Counted from the first letter of the stretch, positions 1 to 9,031 are shown. The stretch is 64,000 nucleotides of DNA from Hamadaea flava (GCF_024172085.1 NZ_JAMZDZ010000001.1:3844001-3908000); one strand, 5' to 3'. Made by a program: numbers and translations. Notes: generated from the sequence alone by a model not told the origin.

Positions 1-2
1 CC

Positions 3-1262
3 GCCGAGCTGAAGCGGCGGGCGTCGGCGGCCAAGAAGCACGAGGCCACCAAGCTGGCCGAGCTGCGCGCCGAGGACCCCGAGGGACACTGGCCCCGGAT
101 CGTGGCCGTCATCGACGAGTTCCAGGTCCTGCTGGGCGAACGGGACGCGGTCACCACCGAGGCGGTCGCCCTGCTGGAAGACCTCGCCCGCCGAGGCCGG
201 TCCCAGGGCATCCACCTCGTCCTGGCCAGCCAGGACGTGACCGGCATCGAGGCGCTGTGGGGCCGGTCGGCGCTGGTCGCCCAGTTCACGCTGCGGATCG
301 CGTTGCCGAAGGCCCGCCGAATCCTGGCCGAGACCAACCTCGCCGCCGAACTCATCCCGCGTCATCACGCCGTCGTGAACGCCGACTCCGGCGCGGTCGG
401 GGCGAACCAGATCGTCAAACTGCCCGACGCCGGAGACCGTACGCGCTGGCAGGAGATCCAGACGCAGTTCTGGACGCTGACCGACGCGCTGCTCGACCCG
501 CCCCGGCTGTTCGACGGCGAAGCCGTGCCCGCCTTCCCGGTGCTGCCCGGTACGCCGCCCGACTTCGCCAAGGACGGCGCGGTCGCCCTGCTCGGCGAGA
601 CCATCGACGTCGCCCGACGACCGGCGACGTTGCGCCTGACCCGCAGCCCTGGGCGCAATCTGGCCGTCCTCGGCACGCGTACGCCGGAAGCCTGCGCGAT
701 CCTCACCTCGGCCGGGCTGACGCTGGCCCGCCAGCACGAGCCGGGAACGGCGGACTTCGTCGTCGCCTGCCTCGACCCGGACGCCCAGCCGGCCGCGAAG
801 GCGCTCGCGGTCGAACTGCCCGGATGCGTCTGGCACGACGAGGACAGTCTGCTGCCGATGCTGACCCAGCTGGCCCAGCTGGACACCGACCGGCCCCGCT
901 ACGTCTTCGTCTTCGCCCTCGACGCGGCCGCTCCGCAGCTCGCGGCGAAACGAGGGGTCGGCGAGCCGACCGGTCACGACCTGCTGCGCACCGTGCTGAA
1001 CCGGGGCCCCGAGCGGCGTACGCACCTGCTCGGCTGGTGGCGGTCGGTGCCCCGGCTCCGCGACGACCTCGGCGGCATCGCCGCCCGGCTCGACTCCATC
1101 GGCGCGTGGATCGCGTTGGACGTGCACGGTCAGGAGCTGGCCCCGCTGTCGGCGCAGCCCGGCGGCCCCGCCTGGTATCCCCGGCCGCACCGGGGGCTGT
1201 TCTTCGACCGGGCGACCCATCGCGCGCCGGAAATCCTCATCCCTTACGAGGTCGACCTGTGA
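3..1262 (+). CDS. FtsK/SpoIIIE-type DNA translocase, C-terminal part (5' end outside window)
   Basis: The gene is open from the left edge; 419 residues are visible. A hydrophobic strand ending in acidic residues (IVAVIDEFQ, about residues 32-40 of the fragment) is a Walker B motif. It is followed by [17 protein letters not shown], the typical FtsK/SpoIIIE/HerA stretch after Walker B. The Walker A lies upstream of the window. Such ATPases pump DNA or, as EccC-type subunits, power type VII secretion. The downstream part has no second recognisable P-loop, so a single-motor translocase (division, conjugation or plasmid-type) is likelier than a multi-ATPase EccC. The stop overlaps the next start (GTGA), so the two genes are translationally coupled. 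The family call is good; the exact role is undetermined. Confidence 0.8.
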   Translation, partial: AELKRRASAAKKHEATKLAELRAEDPEGHWPRIVAVIDEFQVLLGERDAVTTEAVALLEDLARRGRSQGIHLVLASQDVTGIEALWGRSALVAQFTLRIALPKARRILAETNLAAELIPRHHAVVNADSGAVGANQIVKLPDAGDRTRWQEIQTQFWTLTDALLDPPRLFDGEAVPAFPVLPGTPPDFAKDGAVALLGETIDVARRPATLRLTRSPGRNLAVLGTRTPEACAILTSAGLTLARQHEPGTADFVVACLDPDAQPAAKALAVELPGCVWHDEDSLLPMLTQLAQLDTDRPRYVFVFALDAAAPQLAAKRGVGEPTGHDLLRTVLNRGPERRTHLLGWWRSVPRLRDDLGGIAARLDSIGAWIALDVHGQELAPLSAQPGGPAWYPRPHRGLFFDRATHRAPEILIPYEVDL

Positions 1263-1882
1263 GCGCCACGGAATATCGTGCCCTGGTGGCCGAACTGGTC
1301 GCCGCGACCCGCCGCCGCGACGTCGCCGTCACGGCCGCCACACAGTCCTACCTGGACGGTGTAGCCGTCGTCGACCAGGACCTGGCCGCCGCCGGCCGGA
1401 TCCACCTGGCCTGCGCCGAAGTCGTGGCGACCCGGGAGGCCACCGTCGCCGACCTCGACGGCCAAGCCGACCGGATCTGGACCGAACTACTGGTGGGCCA
1501 TCGTTGGCGCGCGCGACGGGCAGGCCCGCTGCCGGCCCCCGCCGCCGGAGCGGGCACCGGCGACCCGGTCGCCCTCATCGCCTCCGCCGCCGCCCGCGTC
1601 GCCCGCGCTCGCCGTGGAGCCGAAGCACTTCCGTTGCCGCTGCTGCTCTCGCTCGCCCTCATCGGCGGCATCGGCGCGGTCGCCGTCGGCCTCCTGGCGG
1701 GCGGAGTCTCCGGTACGCCCTGGCTCAGCTGGCCGCTGTTCATGCTCGCCCCGTTCGCCGGTATCCCGTTCGCCGCCCGATGGGTGGACTACTGGGCGGC
1801 CACGCGCCTCGACACCGGCGCGATCGGGCTCACCGTGCTCGGCGGCATGCTCGCCACCTGCCTCGTCGCCGTCTTCCGCTGA
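1259..1882 (+). CDS. Membrane protein coupled to the FtsK-like gene
   Basis: I do not recognise the family. The GTG start overlaps the preceding TGA by four bases. The 207-residue product has an alpha-helical, charged N-terminal two thirds (residues 1-120, possibly coiled-coil) and a C-terminal membrane part with about three hydrophobic segments (roughly 125-147, 155-170 and 185-205). There is no signal peptide. The coupling suggests it works with the translocase, perhaps as its membrane partner; that is inference. An in-frame open stretch continues upstream through the translocase gene but is only a shadow. Confidence 0.7.
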   Translation: MSATEYRALVAELVAATRRRDVAVTAATQSYLDGVAVVDQDLAAAGRIHLACAEVVATREATVADLDGQADRIWTELLVGHRWRARRAGPLPAPAAGAGTGDPVALIASAAARVARARRGAEALPLPLLLSLALIGGIGAVAVGLLAGGVSGTPWLSWPLFMLAPFAGIPFAARWVDYWAATRLDTGAIGLTVLGGMLATCLVAVFR

Positions 1883-1978
1883 CGCGCTGCGTTGGCTGCG
1901 GCGTTGTGGGTGGGCGCTGCCGAAAAGCGCACCGAAGCGGAGGGGTGGCCGGCTCCGCGAGTCGACTTCAGTCGATTT

Positions 1979-2036
1979 CCATGATCAGCGGAAGAATCGC
2001 GGTGCCATGACACCACAATTACTCCGTTGATCACGG
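1979..2036. terminator. Imperfect inverted repeat between convergent genes (GATCA type)
   Basis: CCATGATCAGCGG (1979-1991) and CCGTTGATCACGG (2024-2036) are complementary at 11 of 13 positions. They lie between the convergent membrane-protein and meaA genes. The arrangement resembles the better inverted repeats found between other convergent genes in this window. No U-tract follows, so a terminator role is inferred from position. Confidence 0.4.
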
Positions 2037-2070
2037 AAGCGGTTAAGCGGAAGCGGTTAAGCGGAAGCGG
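2035..2070. repeat. 14-bp tandem repeat over the meaA stop codon
   Basis: GGAAGCGGTTAAGC occurs twice (2035-2048, 2049-2062), followed by a partial third copy (GGAAGCGG). The meaA stop (TTA on this strand, 2057-2059) lies in the second full unit, so the repeat encodes the end of the protein and also duplicates the stop triplet downstream. Confidence 0.85.
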
Positions 2071-4036
2071 AGCGAATCACGGTGACGAGATCCGCCATGA
2101 TGTCGGAGAGCGCGAAGTCCTTCGGCGTGAACACGCGAGCCGCGCCAGCGGCGAGCAGCACCGAAGCGTCCCCCGGCGGAATGATGCCGCCGACGACGAC
2201 GGGCACCGACGACCCCGCCTCCCGCAGCCCTTGCAGGACAAGCGGTACGACGGAGAGGTGTGACCCCGACAGCACGGACAGCCCGACGAGGTCGACGTCT
2301 TCGGCGACGGCGGCTGCCACGATCTGCGCCGGCGTGAGCCGGATGCCTTGGTAGACCACTTCGAATCCGGCGTCGCGGGCGCGTACGGCGATCTGCTCGG
2401 CACCGTTGGAGTGGCCGTCGAGGCCCGGTTTGCCGACGAGGAACCGGGGCGGGTGGCCGAGTTCGGCGGTCAGTTCCTGGACTTGCGCCCGGACCGAGGT
2501 CGCCGAACTCGACGGGGAGACTCCGGCCAGCCCGGTCGGTGCCCGGTACTCGCCGAACACGTCGCGCAGCGCTGCGGCCCACTCTCCCGTGGTCACCCCT
2601 GTGCGTACACACTGAAGCGTCGCGGGCATGAGGTTCGCGGAGGTCGCCGCGTCCGCGCGGAGCTGGTCCAGGGCTTCGCGGACCGCGGTGGGCGAGCGCA
2701 TGGCGCGCCATTCCGCGATGGCCGAGGTGGCGCGTTCCTCGACGCCGGCGTCGATCTGCTCGACGGCCTGCGCGCCGGCGGCCGTGAGCGGCGACGGCTC
2801 GGTCTCGGCGAAGCGGTTGACGCCGATCACGACGTCCTCACCGGACTCCATCCGGGCACGTTTGGCGGCGAGCGAGGCGACGAGGGCGCTCTTGAGGTAG
2901 CCGGATTCGACCGCCGCGACGACTCCGCCGAGGTCGAGGATCTGCTCCAGTTCGGCCCGCGCGCCGGTGACGATGCCGTCCACCAGCGCCTCGACCACGT
3001 GCGACCCCTCGAACAGGTCGGGGTACTCCAGCAGGTCGGACTCGAACGCCAGGACCTGCTGCATGCGCAGGCTCCACTGCTGGTCCCACGGGCGGGGCAG
3101 GCCGAGCGCCTCGTTCCACGCGGGCAGCTGCACGGCTCGCGCGCGGGCGTCGCGCGAGAGGGTCACGCCCAGCATCTCCAGCACGATGCGCTGCACGTTG
3201 TTCTCGGGCTGCGCCTCGGTCAAGCCCAGTGAATTCACTTGTACGCCGTACCGGAACCGTCGTTGGCGCGCATCGGTGACGCCGTAGCGCTCCCGGGTGA
3301 TCTCGTCCCAGAGGCGGCCGAACGCCCGCATCTTCGCCATCTCCTCGACGAACCGGACGCCGGCGTTGACGAAGAACGAGATGCGCTGGACGACGTCGCC
3401 CATCCGCTCGGGCGAGACCTGGCCGCTGTCGCGGACGGCGTCGAGCACGGCGACCGCCGTGGCCATCGCGAAGCCGACCTCCTGGACGGGCGTCGCGCCC
3501 GCCTCTTGGAGGTGGTAGCTGCAGATGTTGACCGGATTCCACTGCGGGGTGTTCTGCACCGTCCACGCGATCATGTCGGTGGTCAGCCGCAGCGACGGGC
3601 CGGGCGGGAAGATGTAGGTGCCTCGGGAGAGGTACTCCTTGATGAGATCGTTCTGCGTGGTGCCGGCCAGTTTCTCGACCGGCGCCCCCTGCTCCTGTGC
3701 CACCGCGACGTACAGGGCGAGCAGCCACATCGCCGTCGCGTTGATGGTCATCGAGGTGTTCGCGCGCGCCAGGTCGATCCCGTCGAACAGCGCGCGGGCG
3801 TCGCCGAGGTGGGAGATCGGTACGCCGACCCGGCCCACCTCCCCGGCGGCCAGCTCGTGATCCGGGTCGTACCCGGTCTGGGTGGGCAGGTCGAACGCGA
3901 CGCTCAGCCCGGTCTGCCCCTTGGCCAGGTTCCGCCGGAACAGCGCGTTCGTCGCCGCCGCGCTGGAGTGGCCGGCGTACGTGCGCATCACCCAGGGCCG
4001 ATCCCGCTCGGGCAGCTTGCCCTCCACGCTCTCCAT
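2057..4036 (-). CDS. meaA: Ethylmalonyl-CoA mutase (coenzyme B12-dependent)
   Basis: The 659-residue product combines a methylmalonyl-CoA-mutase-type TIM barrel (residues about 10-510) with a C-terminal cobalamin-binding domain carrying the DxHxxG motif (DGHSNG, residues 540-545). The start (RDRPWVMRTYAGHS) and the barrel (FDLPTQTGYDPDH, NICSYHLQEAGATPVQE) match actinobacterial MeaA as I remember it, rather than the two-subunit methylmalonyl-CoA mutase. MeaA converts (2R)-ethylmalonyl-CoA to methylsuccinyl-CoA in the ethylmalonyl-CoA pathway for acetyl-CoA assimilation and extender-unit supply. No crotonyl-CoA carboxylase/reductase gene is adjacent. A cobalamin adenosyltransferase gene lies 16 kb away and could supply the cofactor. 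The last codons lie inside a 14-bp tandem repeat. A methylmalonyl-CoA mutase is a less likely alternative. Confidence 0.9.
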   Translation of the reverse strand: MESVEGKLPERDRPWVMRTYAGHSSAAATNALFRRNLAKGQTGLSVAFDLPTQTGYDPDHELAAGEVGRVGVPISHLGDARALFDGIDLARANTSMTINATAMWLLALYVAVAQEQGAPVEKLAGTTQNDLIKEYLSRGTYIFPPGPSLRLTTDMIAWTVQNTPQWNPVNICSYHLQEAGATPVQEVGFAMATAVAVLDAVRDSGQVSPERMGDVVQRISFFVNAGVRFVEEMAKMRAFGRLWDEITRERYGVTDARQRRFRYGVQVNSLGLTEAQPENNVQRIVLEMLGVTLSRDARARAVQLPAWNEALGLPRPWDQQWSLRMQQVLAFESDLLEYPDLFEGSHVVEALVDGIVTGARAELEQILDLGGVVAAVESGYLKSALVASLAAKRARMESGEDVVIGVNRFAETEPSPLTAAGAQAVEQIDAGVEERATSAIAEWRAMRSPTAVREALDQLRADAATSANLMPATLQCVRTGVTTGEWAAALRDVFGEYRAPTGLAGVSPSSSATSVRAQVQELTAELGHPPRFLVGKPGLDGHSNGAEQIAVRARDAGFEVVYQGIRLTPAQIVAAAVAEDVDLVGLSVLSGSHLSVVPLVLQGLREAGSSVPVVVGGIIPPGDASVLLAAGAARVFTPKDFALSDIMADLVTVIRSASA

Positions 4037-4070
4037 TCTCGGAGTCTAAGTGACCGTTAAGTAACTTGCG

Positions 4071-4090
4071 CCGGTGAGAAACTTCACCGG
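4071..4090. promoter_or_regulatory. Inverted repeat in the divergent meaA / ABC promoter region
   Basis: CCGGTGA and TCACCGG form perfect 7-bp arms around a 6-base spacer. The repeat lies in the 100-bp gap between the divergent meaA and ABC-transporter starts, so it is placed to act as a shared operator. No binding protein can be named. Confidence 0.45.
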
Positions 4091-4124
4091 TGGCCTGTGC
4101 CGTGGCCCACTTCGCGCCGAGTTC

Positions 4125-4130
4125 TAGAGT
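4125..4130 (+). promoter_or_regulatory. Candidate -10 box, possibly leaderless transcript
   Basis: TAGAGT lies seven bases before the GTG of the ABC ATPase gene. No Shine-Dalgarno sequence separates it from the start codon, the arrangement of actinobacterial leaderless mRNAs. No convincing -35 box is visible. Confidence 0.45.
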
Positions 4131-4136
4131 GACCCC

Positions 4137-4988
4137 GTGACTTCCGATCTGGCGATCTCCGTCTCGGGGCTCCGCAAGTCCTACCAGGACAAGGCGGCCG
4201 TCGATGGGCTGGACCTGTCGGTCGCCCGCGGCGAGATCTTCGCGCTCCTCGGCCCGAACGGCGCGGGCAAGACGACCACGGTGGAGATCCTCGAAGGCTT
4301 CCGCAAGCGGGACGCCGGCTCGGTCGACGTGCTCGGCGTCGATCCGGGCCACGCTCCGCTGTCCTGGCGTACGCGGGTGGGCGTGGTGCTGCAAGGCACC
4401 GGCGAGTTCGACGAGCTCAAGGTCAGCGAGGTCGTCCGGCACTTCGCCCGGTTCTACCCGGACCCGACCGACCCGGACGAGGTGATCGAGCAGGTCGGGC
4501 TGGCCGAGAAGGCCGACGCGCGCACGCACACGCTGTCGGGCGGGCAGATGCGTCGCCTCGACGTCGCCCTCGGCATCGTCAACAAGCCGGAGCTGCTCTT
4601 CCTCGACGAGCCGACGACCGGCTTCGACCCGGTCGCCCGCCGGGAGTTCTGGGAGCTGATCCGGGGTCTCCGGGCCGGCGGGACGACCATCCTGCTCACC
4701 ACGCACTACCTGGAAGAGGCCGAGGAACTCGCCGACCGGGTCGGGGTGATCGCCGGCGGTCGCATGCTCGAAGTCGCCACTCCGGCCTCGCTCGGTGGCC
4801 GGAACACGGGCCGGACGACGGTCAGCTGGCGTGCCTCCGACGGCTCGCTGCGCTCGGAGGAGACGGACGCGCCGACCGCGGTCGTCCAGCGGCTGTCCGC
4901 GGAGTTCGGCGGTGAGGTGCCGGAGCTGGTGGTGCACCGGCCGACCCTCGAGGACATCTACCTCAAGATGATCGGAGAGCAGTCATGA
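4137..4988 (+). CDS. ABC exporter ATP-binding protein
   Basis: This 283-residue ABC ATPase has Walker A GPNGAGKT (39-46), the signature LSGGQ (133-137), Walker B LLFLDEPT (153-160) and the switch His (H190, LLTTH). The C-terminal tail of about 70 residues is of the kind seen in DrrA/CcmA-like exporter ATPases. It forms a transporter with the overlapping downstream ABC-2 permease (ATGA overlap, 4985-4988). The substrate cannot be inferred; drug or lipid export is common for the family. The GTG start directly follows a -10-like box, suggesting a leaderless transcript. Confidence 0.9.
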   Translation: MTSDLAISVSGLRKSYQDKAAVDGLDLSVARGEIFALLGPNGAGKTTTVEILEGFRKRDAGSVDVLGVDPGHAPLSWRTRVGVVLQGTGEFDELKVSEVVRHFARFYPDPTDPDEVIEQVGLAEKADARTHTLSGGQMRRLDVALGIVNKPELLFLDEPTTGFDPVARREFWELIRGLRAGGTTILLTTHYLEEAEELADRVGVIAGGRMLEVATPASLGGRNTGRTTVSWRASDGSLRSEETDAPTAVVQRLSAEFGGEVPELVVHRPTLEDIYLKMIGEQS

Positions 4989-5764
4989 CCGGGTTGGCCT
5001 TGGCTCAGGGGCGGATCGAGGTCAAGCAGTTCGCGCGTACGCGGGAATCGCTGGTCTTCACCCTCGTGTTCCCCGCGATCATCCTGCTGATCTTCGGCGC
5101 GATCTTCTCCGGCGACATCGACGGCATCTCGTTCAAGCAGTACTTCGCGGCCGGCATGATCGCCTCGGGGTTGATGTCGTCCGGCTTCCAGAACCTGGCC
5201 ATCACCATCCCGATCGAGCGCGATCGCGGGGTGCTCAAGCGCTACCGCAGTACGCCCATGCCGAAGTGGGTGTTCTTCGCCGGGAAGATCATCCAGGTGG
5301 GCGTCATCGGCTTCTTCGCCACCGTGATCCTGCTCGTGATCGGCATGTTCTACGGCCTCGATCTGCCGTCCAGCCCGGAGAAGTGGTTCACCCTGCTCTG
5401 GGTGTGGCTGCTCGGGCTCACCGCCTGCACGCTGCTCGGCATCGCCTTCTCGGCGGCAGCGCGTACGGGGCGGAGCGGGCCGGCCGTGGTCACGCCGATC
5501 GCGCTGATCCTGCAGTTCATCTCCGGGGTGTTCTTCCCCTTCACCCAGCTGCCCCACTGGATGCAGCAGATCGCGGCGTTCTTCCCGCTGAAGTGGATCT
5601 GCCAGGGGATGCGCGCGGCGTTCCTGCCCGACTCGTTCGCGGCGTCGGAGCCGGCCGGCTCGTTCGAACTCGGCAAGGTCGCCTTGATCCTGGGCGCATG
5701 GTGCATCGTCGGGCTGGTGGCCAGCCTGCTGTTCTTCCGGTGGACCACCAAGCGCGACGGCTGA
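4985..5764 (+). CDS. ABC-2 type exporter permease
   Basis: The 259-residue product has about six hydrophobic segments (roughly 21-42, 52-72, 100-125, 133-158, 168-190 and 230-252). It also has the ABC-2 permease pattern, including the cytoplasmic element RDRGVLKRYRSTPM and an FxPFxQLPxWMQ stretch near residue 187. It is translationally coupled to the ATPase gene upstream, so the pair forms one exporter. The substrate is unknown. Confidence 0.88.
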   Translation: MTGLALAQGRIEVKQFARTRESLVFTLVFPAIILLIFGAIFSGDIDGISFKQYFAAGMIASGLMSSGFQNLAITIPIERDRGVLKRYRSTPMPKWVFFAGKIIQVGVIGFFATVILLVIGMFYGLDLPSSPEKWFTLLWVWLLGLTACTLLGIAFSAAARTGRSGPAVVTPIALILQFISGVFFPFTQLPHWMQQIAAFFPLKWICQGMRAAFLPDSFAASEPAGSFELGKVALILGAWCIVGLVASLLFFRWTTKRDG

Positions 5765-5792
5765 GTGCCGTGCCGGGCGCCCGGGGGTGAGT

Positions 5793-6110
5793 TCAGCCAA
5801 CGAGGCGCCTGGCTCGGTCCAACGCGTCCGCGAACACCAGTACGCGTATCCGCCCGTCGACCCCGGTGGTCAGCGTCGACCGGATCCCCGCCGTGGCGAG
5901 GTGTTCCCGGACGAGGTCGGCGTCGACCTGGTCTCGGCAACTCGCGACCGGGACGAGGAGTCCGTAGTCGCCGGGGCGGGACGGCGTCGCTGGGCGCGCC
6001 GCCGCGGCCTCCTGCCGCCGTAAGGCCCGGTGCAGCAACAGGGCCAGTAACCCGGTGACCATCAGGGCGACCACCGGACCGATCACATAAGGGCCGTCCA
6101 GCGCGAGCAT
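5793..6110 (-). CDS. Small membrane-anchored protein of unknown function
   Basis: From the chosen ATG the product is about 105 residues, with an N-terminal transmembrane helix (about residues 9-30, GPVVALMVTGLLALLLH) and a soluble alpha/beta C-terminus (DYGLLVPVASCRDQVDADLVREHL...). That part resembles a small putative signal-transducing or ferredoxin-like fold (DUF2007-like). In-frame upstream starts at 6146 and 6215 exist; 6110 was chosen because it places the helix at the N-terminus, but no start has a strong ribosome-binding site. It is convergent with the exporter permease. Confidence 0.55.
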   Translation of the reverse strand: MLALDGPYVIGPVVALMVTGLLALLLHRALRRQEAAAARPATPSRPGDYGLLVPVASCRDQVDADLVREHLATAGIRSTLTTGVDGRIRVLVFADALDRARRLVG

Positions 6111-6303
6111 GGCCACAGTCTGCCACTGTCTGATAGCTCTCCGCATCAGATCGCGAGAACGGCTCTCATTAGCGGGTTTTGTCCGGTTCGCCCAGGGCAC
6201 ACGCCGCCCAGCCACCCCGCATTCCGAGGTACGCGGGCACCACCGTCACCCGCCGCCCGGCACCGGGCGGAAGCGCTGCTGAAGGCTCGTTAAGGTGAGG
6301 GTC

Positions 6304-7152
6304 ATGACGAAGAAGCTGACGGTCATCGGCGCCGGGCTGATGGGCTCCGGTATCGCGCAGGTGGCAGCCCAGGCCGGCTGGGACGTGACCCTGCGAGACC
6401 TGGACACCGCCGCCACCACACGTGGCCTGGACACCATCAAGAAGTCCCTGGAGAAGTTCGCCGCCAAGGGCACGATCTCCACCGCCGACGCGGAGGCGGC
6501 GCTGGCCCGGATCACCCCGGTGACCGAGCTGGAGGCGGCGGCCGACGCCGACATCGTCGTGGAGGCCGTCTTCGAGTCGATCGAGGTCAAGCAGGAGGTG
6601 TTCCGGGCGCTCGACGGGATCTGCAAGGACACCACCGTGCTGGCGACCAACACGAGCGCCATCCCGATCACGCAGATCGCCGCGGTGACCTCGCGTCCCG
6701 AGTCCGTCGTCGGGACGCACTTCTTCTCCCCGGTCCCGATGATGAAACTCTGCGAACTCGTACGCGGCCTGAAGACCACCGACGAGACGCTGGCAGCTGC
6801 CCGGAGCTTCGCCGAAGAGGTCGGCAAGACCTGCATCGTGGTCAACCGGGACGTCGCCGGATTCGTCACCACCCGCCTCATCGCGGCGCTCGTAGTCGAG
6901 GCGGTCAAGCTCGTCGAGAACGGCGTCGTCTCCCCCGAGGACCTCGACATCGCCTGCAAGCTGGGCTTCGGCCACGCGATGGGCCCGCTGGCGACCACCG
7001 ACCTGACCGGCGTCGACATCCTCGCCCACGCCGCCCGCAACATCTACACCGAGACGGCCGACCCGAAGTTCTTCCCGCCCGAGCTGTTGCAGCGCATGGT
7101 GGCCGCCGGGGACCTCGGCCGCAAGACCGGCAAGGGCTTCTACACCTACTAA
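6304..7152 (+). CDS. 3-hydroxybutyryl-CoA / 3-hydroxyacyl-CoA dehydrogenase
   Basis: The 282-residue protein has the N-terminal NAD-binding motif GAGLMG (residues 9-14), the catalytic-region TNTSA (115-119) and the catalytic His in THFFSP (H139), followed by the C-terminal 3HCDH domain ending KGFYTY. It oxidises (S)-3-hydroxybutyryl-CoA to acetoacetyl-CoA in fatty-acid or butyrate metabolism, a logical companion for the acetyl-CoA assimilation enzyme MeaA nearby. The ATG at 6304 is preceded by AAGGTGAGG (6291-6299); the earlier in-frame GTG at 6295 lies inside that ribosome-binding site. The stop codon spans the junction of a 19-bp tandem duplication. Confidence 0.9.
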   Translation: MTKKLTVIGAGLMGSGIAQVAAQAGWDVTLRDLDTAATTRGLDTIKKSLEKFAAKGTISTADAEAALARITPVTELEAAADADIVVEAVFESIEVKQEVFRALDGICKDTTVLATNTSAIPITQIAAVTSRPESVVGTHFFSPVPMMKLCELVRGLKTTDETLAAARSFAEEVGKTCIVVNRDVAGFVTTRLIAALVVEAVKLVENGVVSPEDLDIACKLGFGHAMGPLATTDLTGVDILAHAARNIYTETADPKFFPPELLQRMVAAGDLGRKTGKGFYTY

Positions 7153-7169
7153 GGGCTTCTACACCCACT
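7132..7169. repeat. 19-bp tandem duplication across the dehydrogenase stop codon
   Basis: The 19 bases at 7132-7150 (AAGGGCTTCTACACCTACT) are repeated at 7151-7169 with one mismatch. The TAA stop (7150-7152) spans the junction. The second copy is the end of the gene copied into the spacer. Confidence 0.9.
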
Positions 7170-7185
7170 AGTCGATCATTGGCTT

Positions 7186-7237
7186 ACGGGCGTGATCAGG
7201 GCGGCGCGGACACGACACGCCGGTTGATCACGCCCGT
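7186..7237. terminator. 13-bp perfect inverted repeat between convergent genes
   Basis: ACGGGCGTGATCA (7186-7198) and TGATCACGCCCGT (7225-7237) are exact reverse complements with a 26-base spacer. They lie between the dehydrogenase and SDR genes, which converge here. A bidirectional terminator is likely, although there is no U-tract. Confidence 0.55.
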
Positions 7238-7248
7238 TAGTTCATGAT

Positions 7249-7320
7249 CACGCGGATGGTCACGCGGACAGACGCGCGGACAGACGCGCGGACGGACGCG
7301 CGGATGGTCACGCGGATAAG
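7249..7320. repeat. Six-unit 12-bp minisatellite overlapping the SDR 3' end
   Basis: Six consecutive 12-bp units with consensus C(A/G)CGCGGA(C/T)(A/G)G(A/T) run from 7249 to 7320. The SDR stop (TCA on this strand, 7308-7310) straddles the junction of the last two units. The last unit encodes the end of the protein, including a TTA leucine codon, which is rare in such GC-rich genomes. Confidence 0.9.
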
Positions 7321-8069
7321 GAGGCGGGGTTGACGGTGAGGAGGCCGCCGTCCACCCGGTATTCGGAGCCGGTGACGAACGACGATCGCGGCCCAGCCAG
7401 GAACGCCACCACTTCGGCGACTTCGGCGGGTTGGGCGACACGGCCCAGCGGGTGCCGGGCGCCCCAGCCGTCGATCGTCTCTTCGACGGTGGACGTGCCT
7501 TTGTACAGGTCGGCTGCCCAGCGCAGCATCGGGGTGTCGACCGAGCCGGGGCAGACGACGTTCGCGCGTACGCCGTAGGGCGCGTAGTCCAGCGCGATCG
7601 ATTTGATCAGTGCGTTGACGCCTGCTTTCGAGGTCGCGTACGCCGCGACGCGTTGCTGTGAGGCGAAGGCCTGTACGGATGAGACGGCGACGATCGCGCC
7701 GGCCCGCTTGCGCAGTTCGGGCAGAGCGGCTTGGCAGGCGTTGAACACTCCGGTCAGGTTGACCGCGAGCACCTCGTCCCACAGCTCGGCCGTGGTCTCC
7801 TCGACGGTTCCGTACCGCTGGATGCCCGCGCTCGTGACGAGGATGTCGACGCCGCCGAACCGGGACACCGCCAGCTCGACCAACGCCTGCATGTCGGCCG
7901 GCGACCGCACGTCCAGGTCACGGCCCACCACGGAGCCTGTGTCCACAGTGGCGCCGACGCCGCAGTAGACGACGGACGCACCTTCAGCGGACAGGTGCGA
8001 GACGACGGCCTCGCCGATCCCCATGGATCCCCCGGTCACGACTGCGGTCTTTCCCGCGAGTTCAGACAT
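7308..8069 (-). CDS. Short-chain dehydrogenase/reductase
   Basis: This classical SDR has 253 residues: cofactor motif TGGSMGIG (12-19), SAG in the NNAG position (80-82), catalytic Ser131, Tyr144 and Lys148 (YATSK), and the C-terminal DGG loop. It is the last gene of the minus-strand carbohydrate cluster and overlaps the upstream mutarotase-like gene by 8 bp. With the glucarate-dehydratase-like enzyme next door it probably oxidises a sugar or sugar acid; the substrate is inferred from context only. The stop codon and the last few codons lie inside a 12-bp tandem repeat array. Confidence 0.88.
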   Translation of the reverse strand: MSELAGKTAVVTGGSMGIGEAVVSHLSAEGASVVYCGVGATVDTGSVVGRDLDVRSPADMQALVELAVSRFGGVDILVTSAGIQRYGTVEETTAELWDEVLAVNLTGVFNACQAALPELRKRAGAIVAVSSVQAFASQQRVAAYATSKAGVNALIKSIALDYAPYGVRANVVCPGSVDTPMLRWAADLYKGTSTVEETIDGWGARHPLGRVAQPAEVAEVVAFLAGPRSSFVTGSEYRVDGGLLTVNPASLSA

Positions 8070-9015
8070 CAGCGCCTCCCGACGCGGCCAGCAGCTGGGC
8101 GGACCATCTCAGGTCCCGCTTGTCGAAGGGGGCCAACCGCAGCGCTGTGCCGTTGCGTACCGCCTCGGCCAGCCCGTCGGTCGGATAGCTGGAGAACGGT
8201 TCGAGCCCCAGCACGTAGGCGCGGCCCCACCAGGGATAGTCGGTCGTCGCGCCCAGTTCTTGCCACAGCCACAGGTACGGCAGCACCGCCGCGTCCCAGT
8301 CGACGCGCAGGCCGTGGCCGTCCGGCGCGGTGATCTCGTACCAGGAAGCGCCGTGCAGGTAGACGATGTCGCTCGGCCCGCCGCGCTCGGGGACGATGGA
8401 CAGATCCGTCGTCCCTTCGGGAAACGCCGCTACGACCGGCCACGCGCCGCGGTCCGGACGAACCATCCGCCCCGCCGGATGGATCGCGGTCTCGTGCGGA
8501 ATCACCGTCACGCCCTCGGGCAGGCGGATGCGGTGCCCCGGCGCGAGGAACGGCTCGCCGAACGTGATGTGCTGCCCCCACATCGTCTCCATCTCGACCG
8601 GCGCGAGGTTCTCCAGCTCCTCGGCGAACTCCAGCCCCGCGCCCCGCAAGCGGATCGTCTTGGTCAGCCGGAGCGGGAAACGCGCGGTCTCGACGGTGAA
8701 GATCACCCCCTCGTCAACCAACTGATACGCCCATGGCACGCCACTGACCTCACCGTGCTGGGACAGTGCCGCGCCCCGGTAGTGGCAGGGGGCGCCCCCG
8801 TTCGGGAGCACCTCCTGCCAACCCCCCGGATACGTGTCGAGGAAGGCGGCGACCGGGTCGGGCGCGCCGCCCGGCACGGCCGAGCGGCGTCCCATCGGCG
8901 ACCGCCAGGCGAGGTCGATCCCGCGCGCCTTGTCGAGCAGCTCGACGAGGTCCGTCCCCTTGTCGGGCAGGAACGTCGCCCGCAGGTGCTCGTTCTCCAG
9001 CACGACGGTTCTCAC
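8062..9015 (-). CDS. Galactose-mutarotase-like sugar-binding protein (aldose epimerase / DUF4432 type)
   Basis: The 317-residue, beta-rich protein has features of the galactose mutarotase-like superfamily: an early MRTVVLENEHLRATFLPDKG strand pair, GGWQEVLPNGG, an HGEV motif (about residues 87-90), a WGQHITFGEPF core and a C-terminal GLEPFSSYP motif. Such proteins interconvert sugar anomers or bind sugars. It lies between the enolase-superfamily and SDR genes, overlapping the latter by 8 bp, in one operon. It would present the correct anomer of the released sugar to the SDR; this role is inferred. No signal peptide, so cytoplasmic. Confidence 0.7.
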   Translation of the reverse strand: MRTVVLENEHLRATFLPDKGTDLVELLDKARGIDLAWRSPMGRRSAVPGGAPDPVAAFLDTYPGGWQEVLPNGGAPCHYRGAALSQHGEVSGVPWAYQLVDEGVIFTVETARFPLRLTKTIRLRGAGLEFAEELENLAPVEMETMWGQHITFGEPFLAPGHRIRLPEGVTVIPHETAIHPAGRMVRPDRGAWPVVAAFPEGTTDLSIVPERGGPSDIVYLHGASWYEITAPDGHGLRVDWDAAVLPYLWLWQELGATTDYPWWGRAYVLGLEPFSSYPTDGLAEAVRNGTALRLAPFDKRDLRWSAQLLAASGGADV

Positions 9016-9031
9016 GACTGCACCAGCGTTC

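Noticed and set aside
1-1882. FtsK-like gene as part of the same ESX system as the toxin at 44-46 kb
   Set aside because: The loci are 42 kb apart, only one ATPase domain is visible, and no ESX core genes flank the translocase.
2838-4937. 699-codon minus-strand frame spanning meaA and the ABC ATPase gene
   Set aside because: It crosses two well-supported genes in other frames and has no recognisable domain.
7249-7320. Direct repeats resembling a small CRISPR array
   Set aside because: The units are 12 bp and contiguous with no spacers, i.e. a minisatellite; no cas genes are present.
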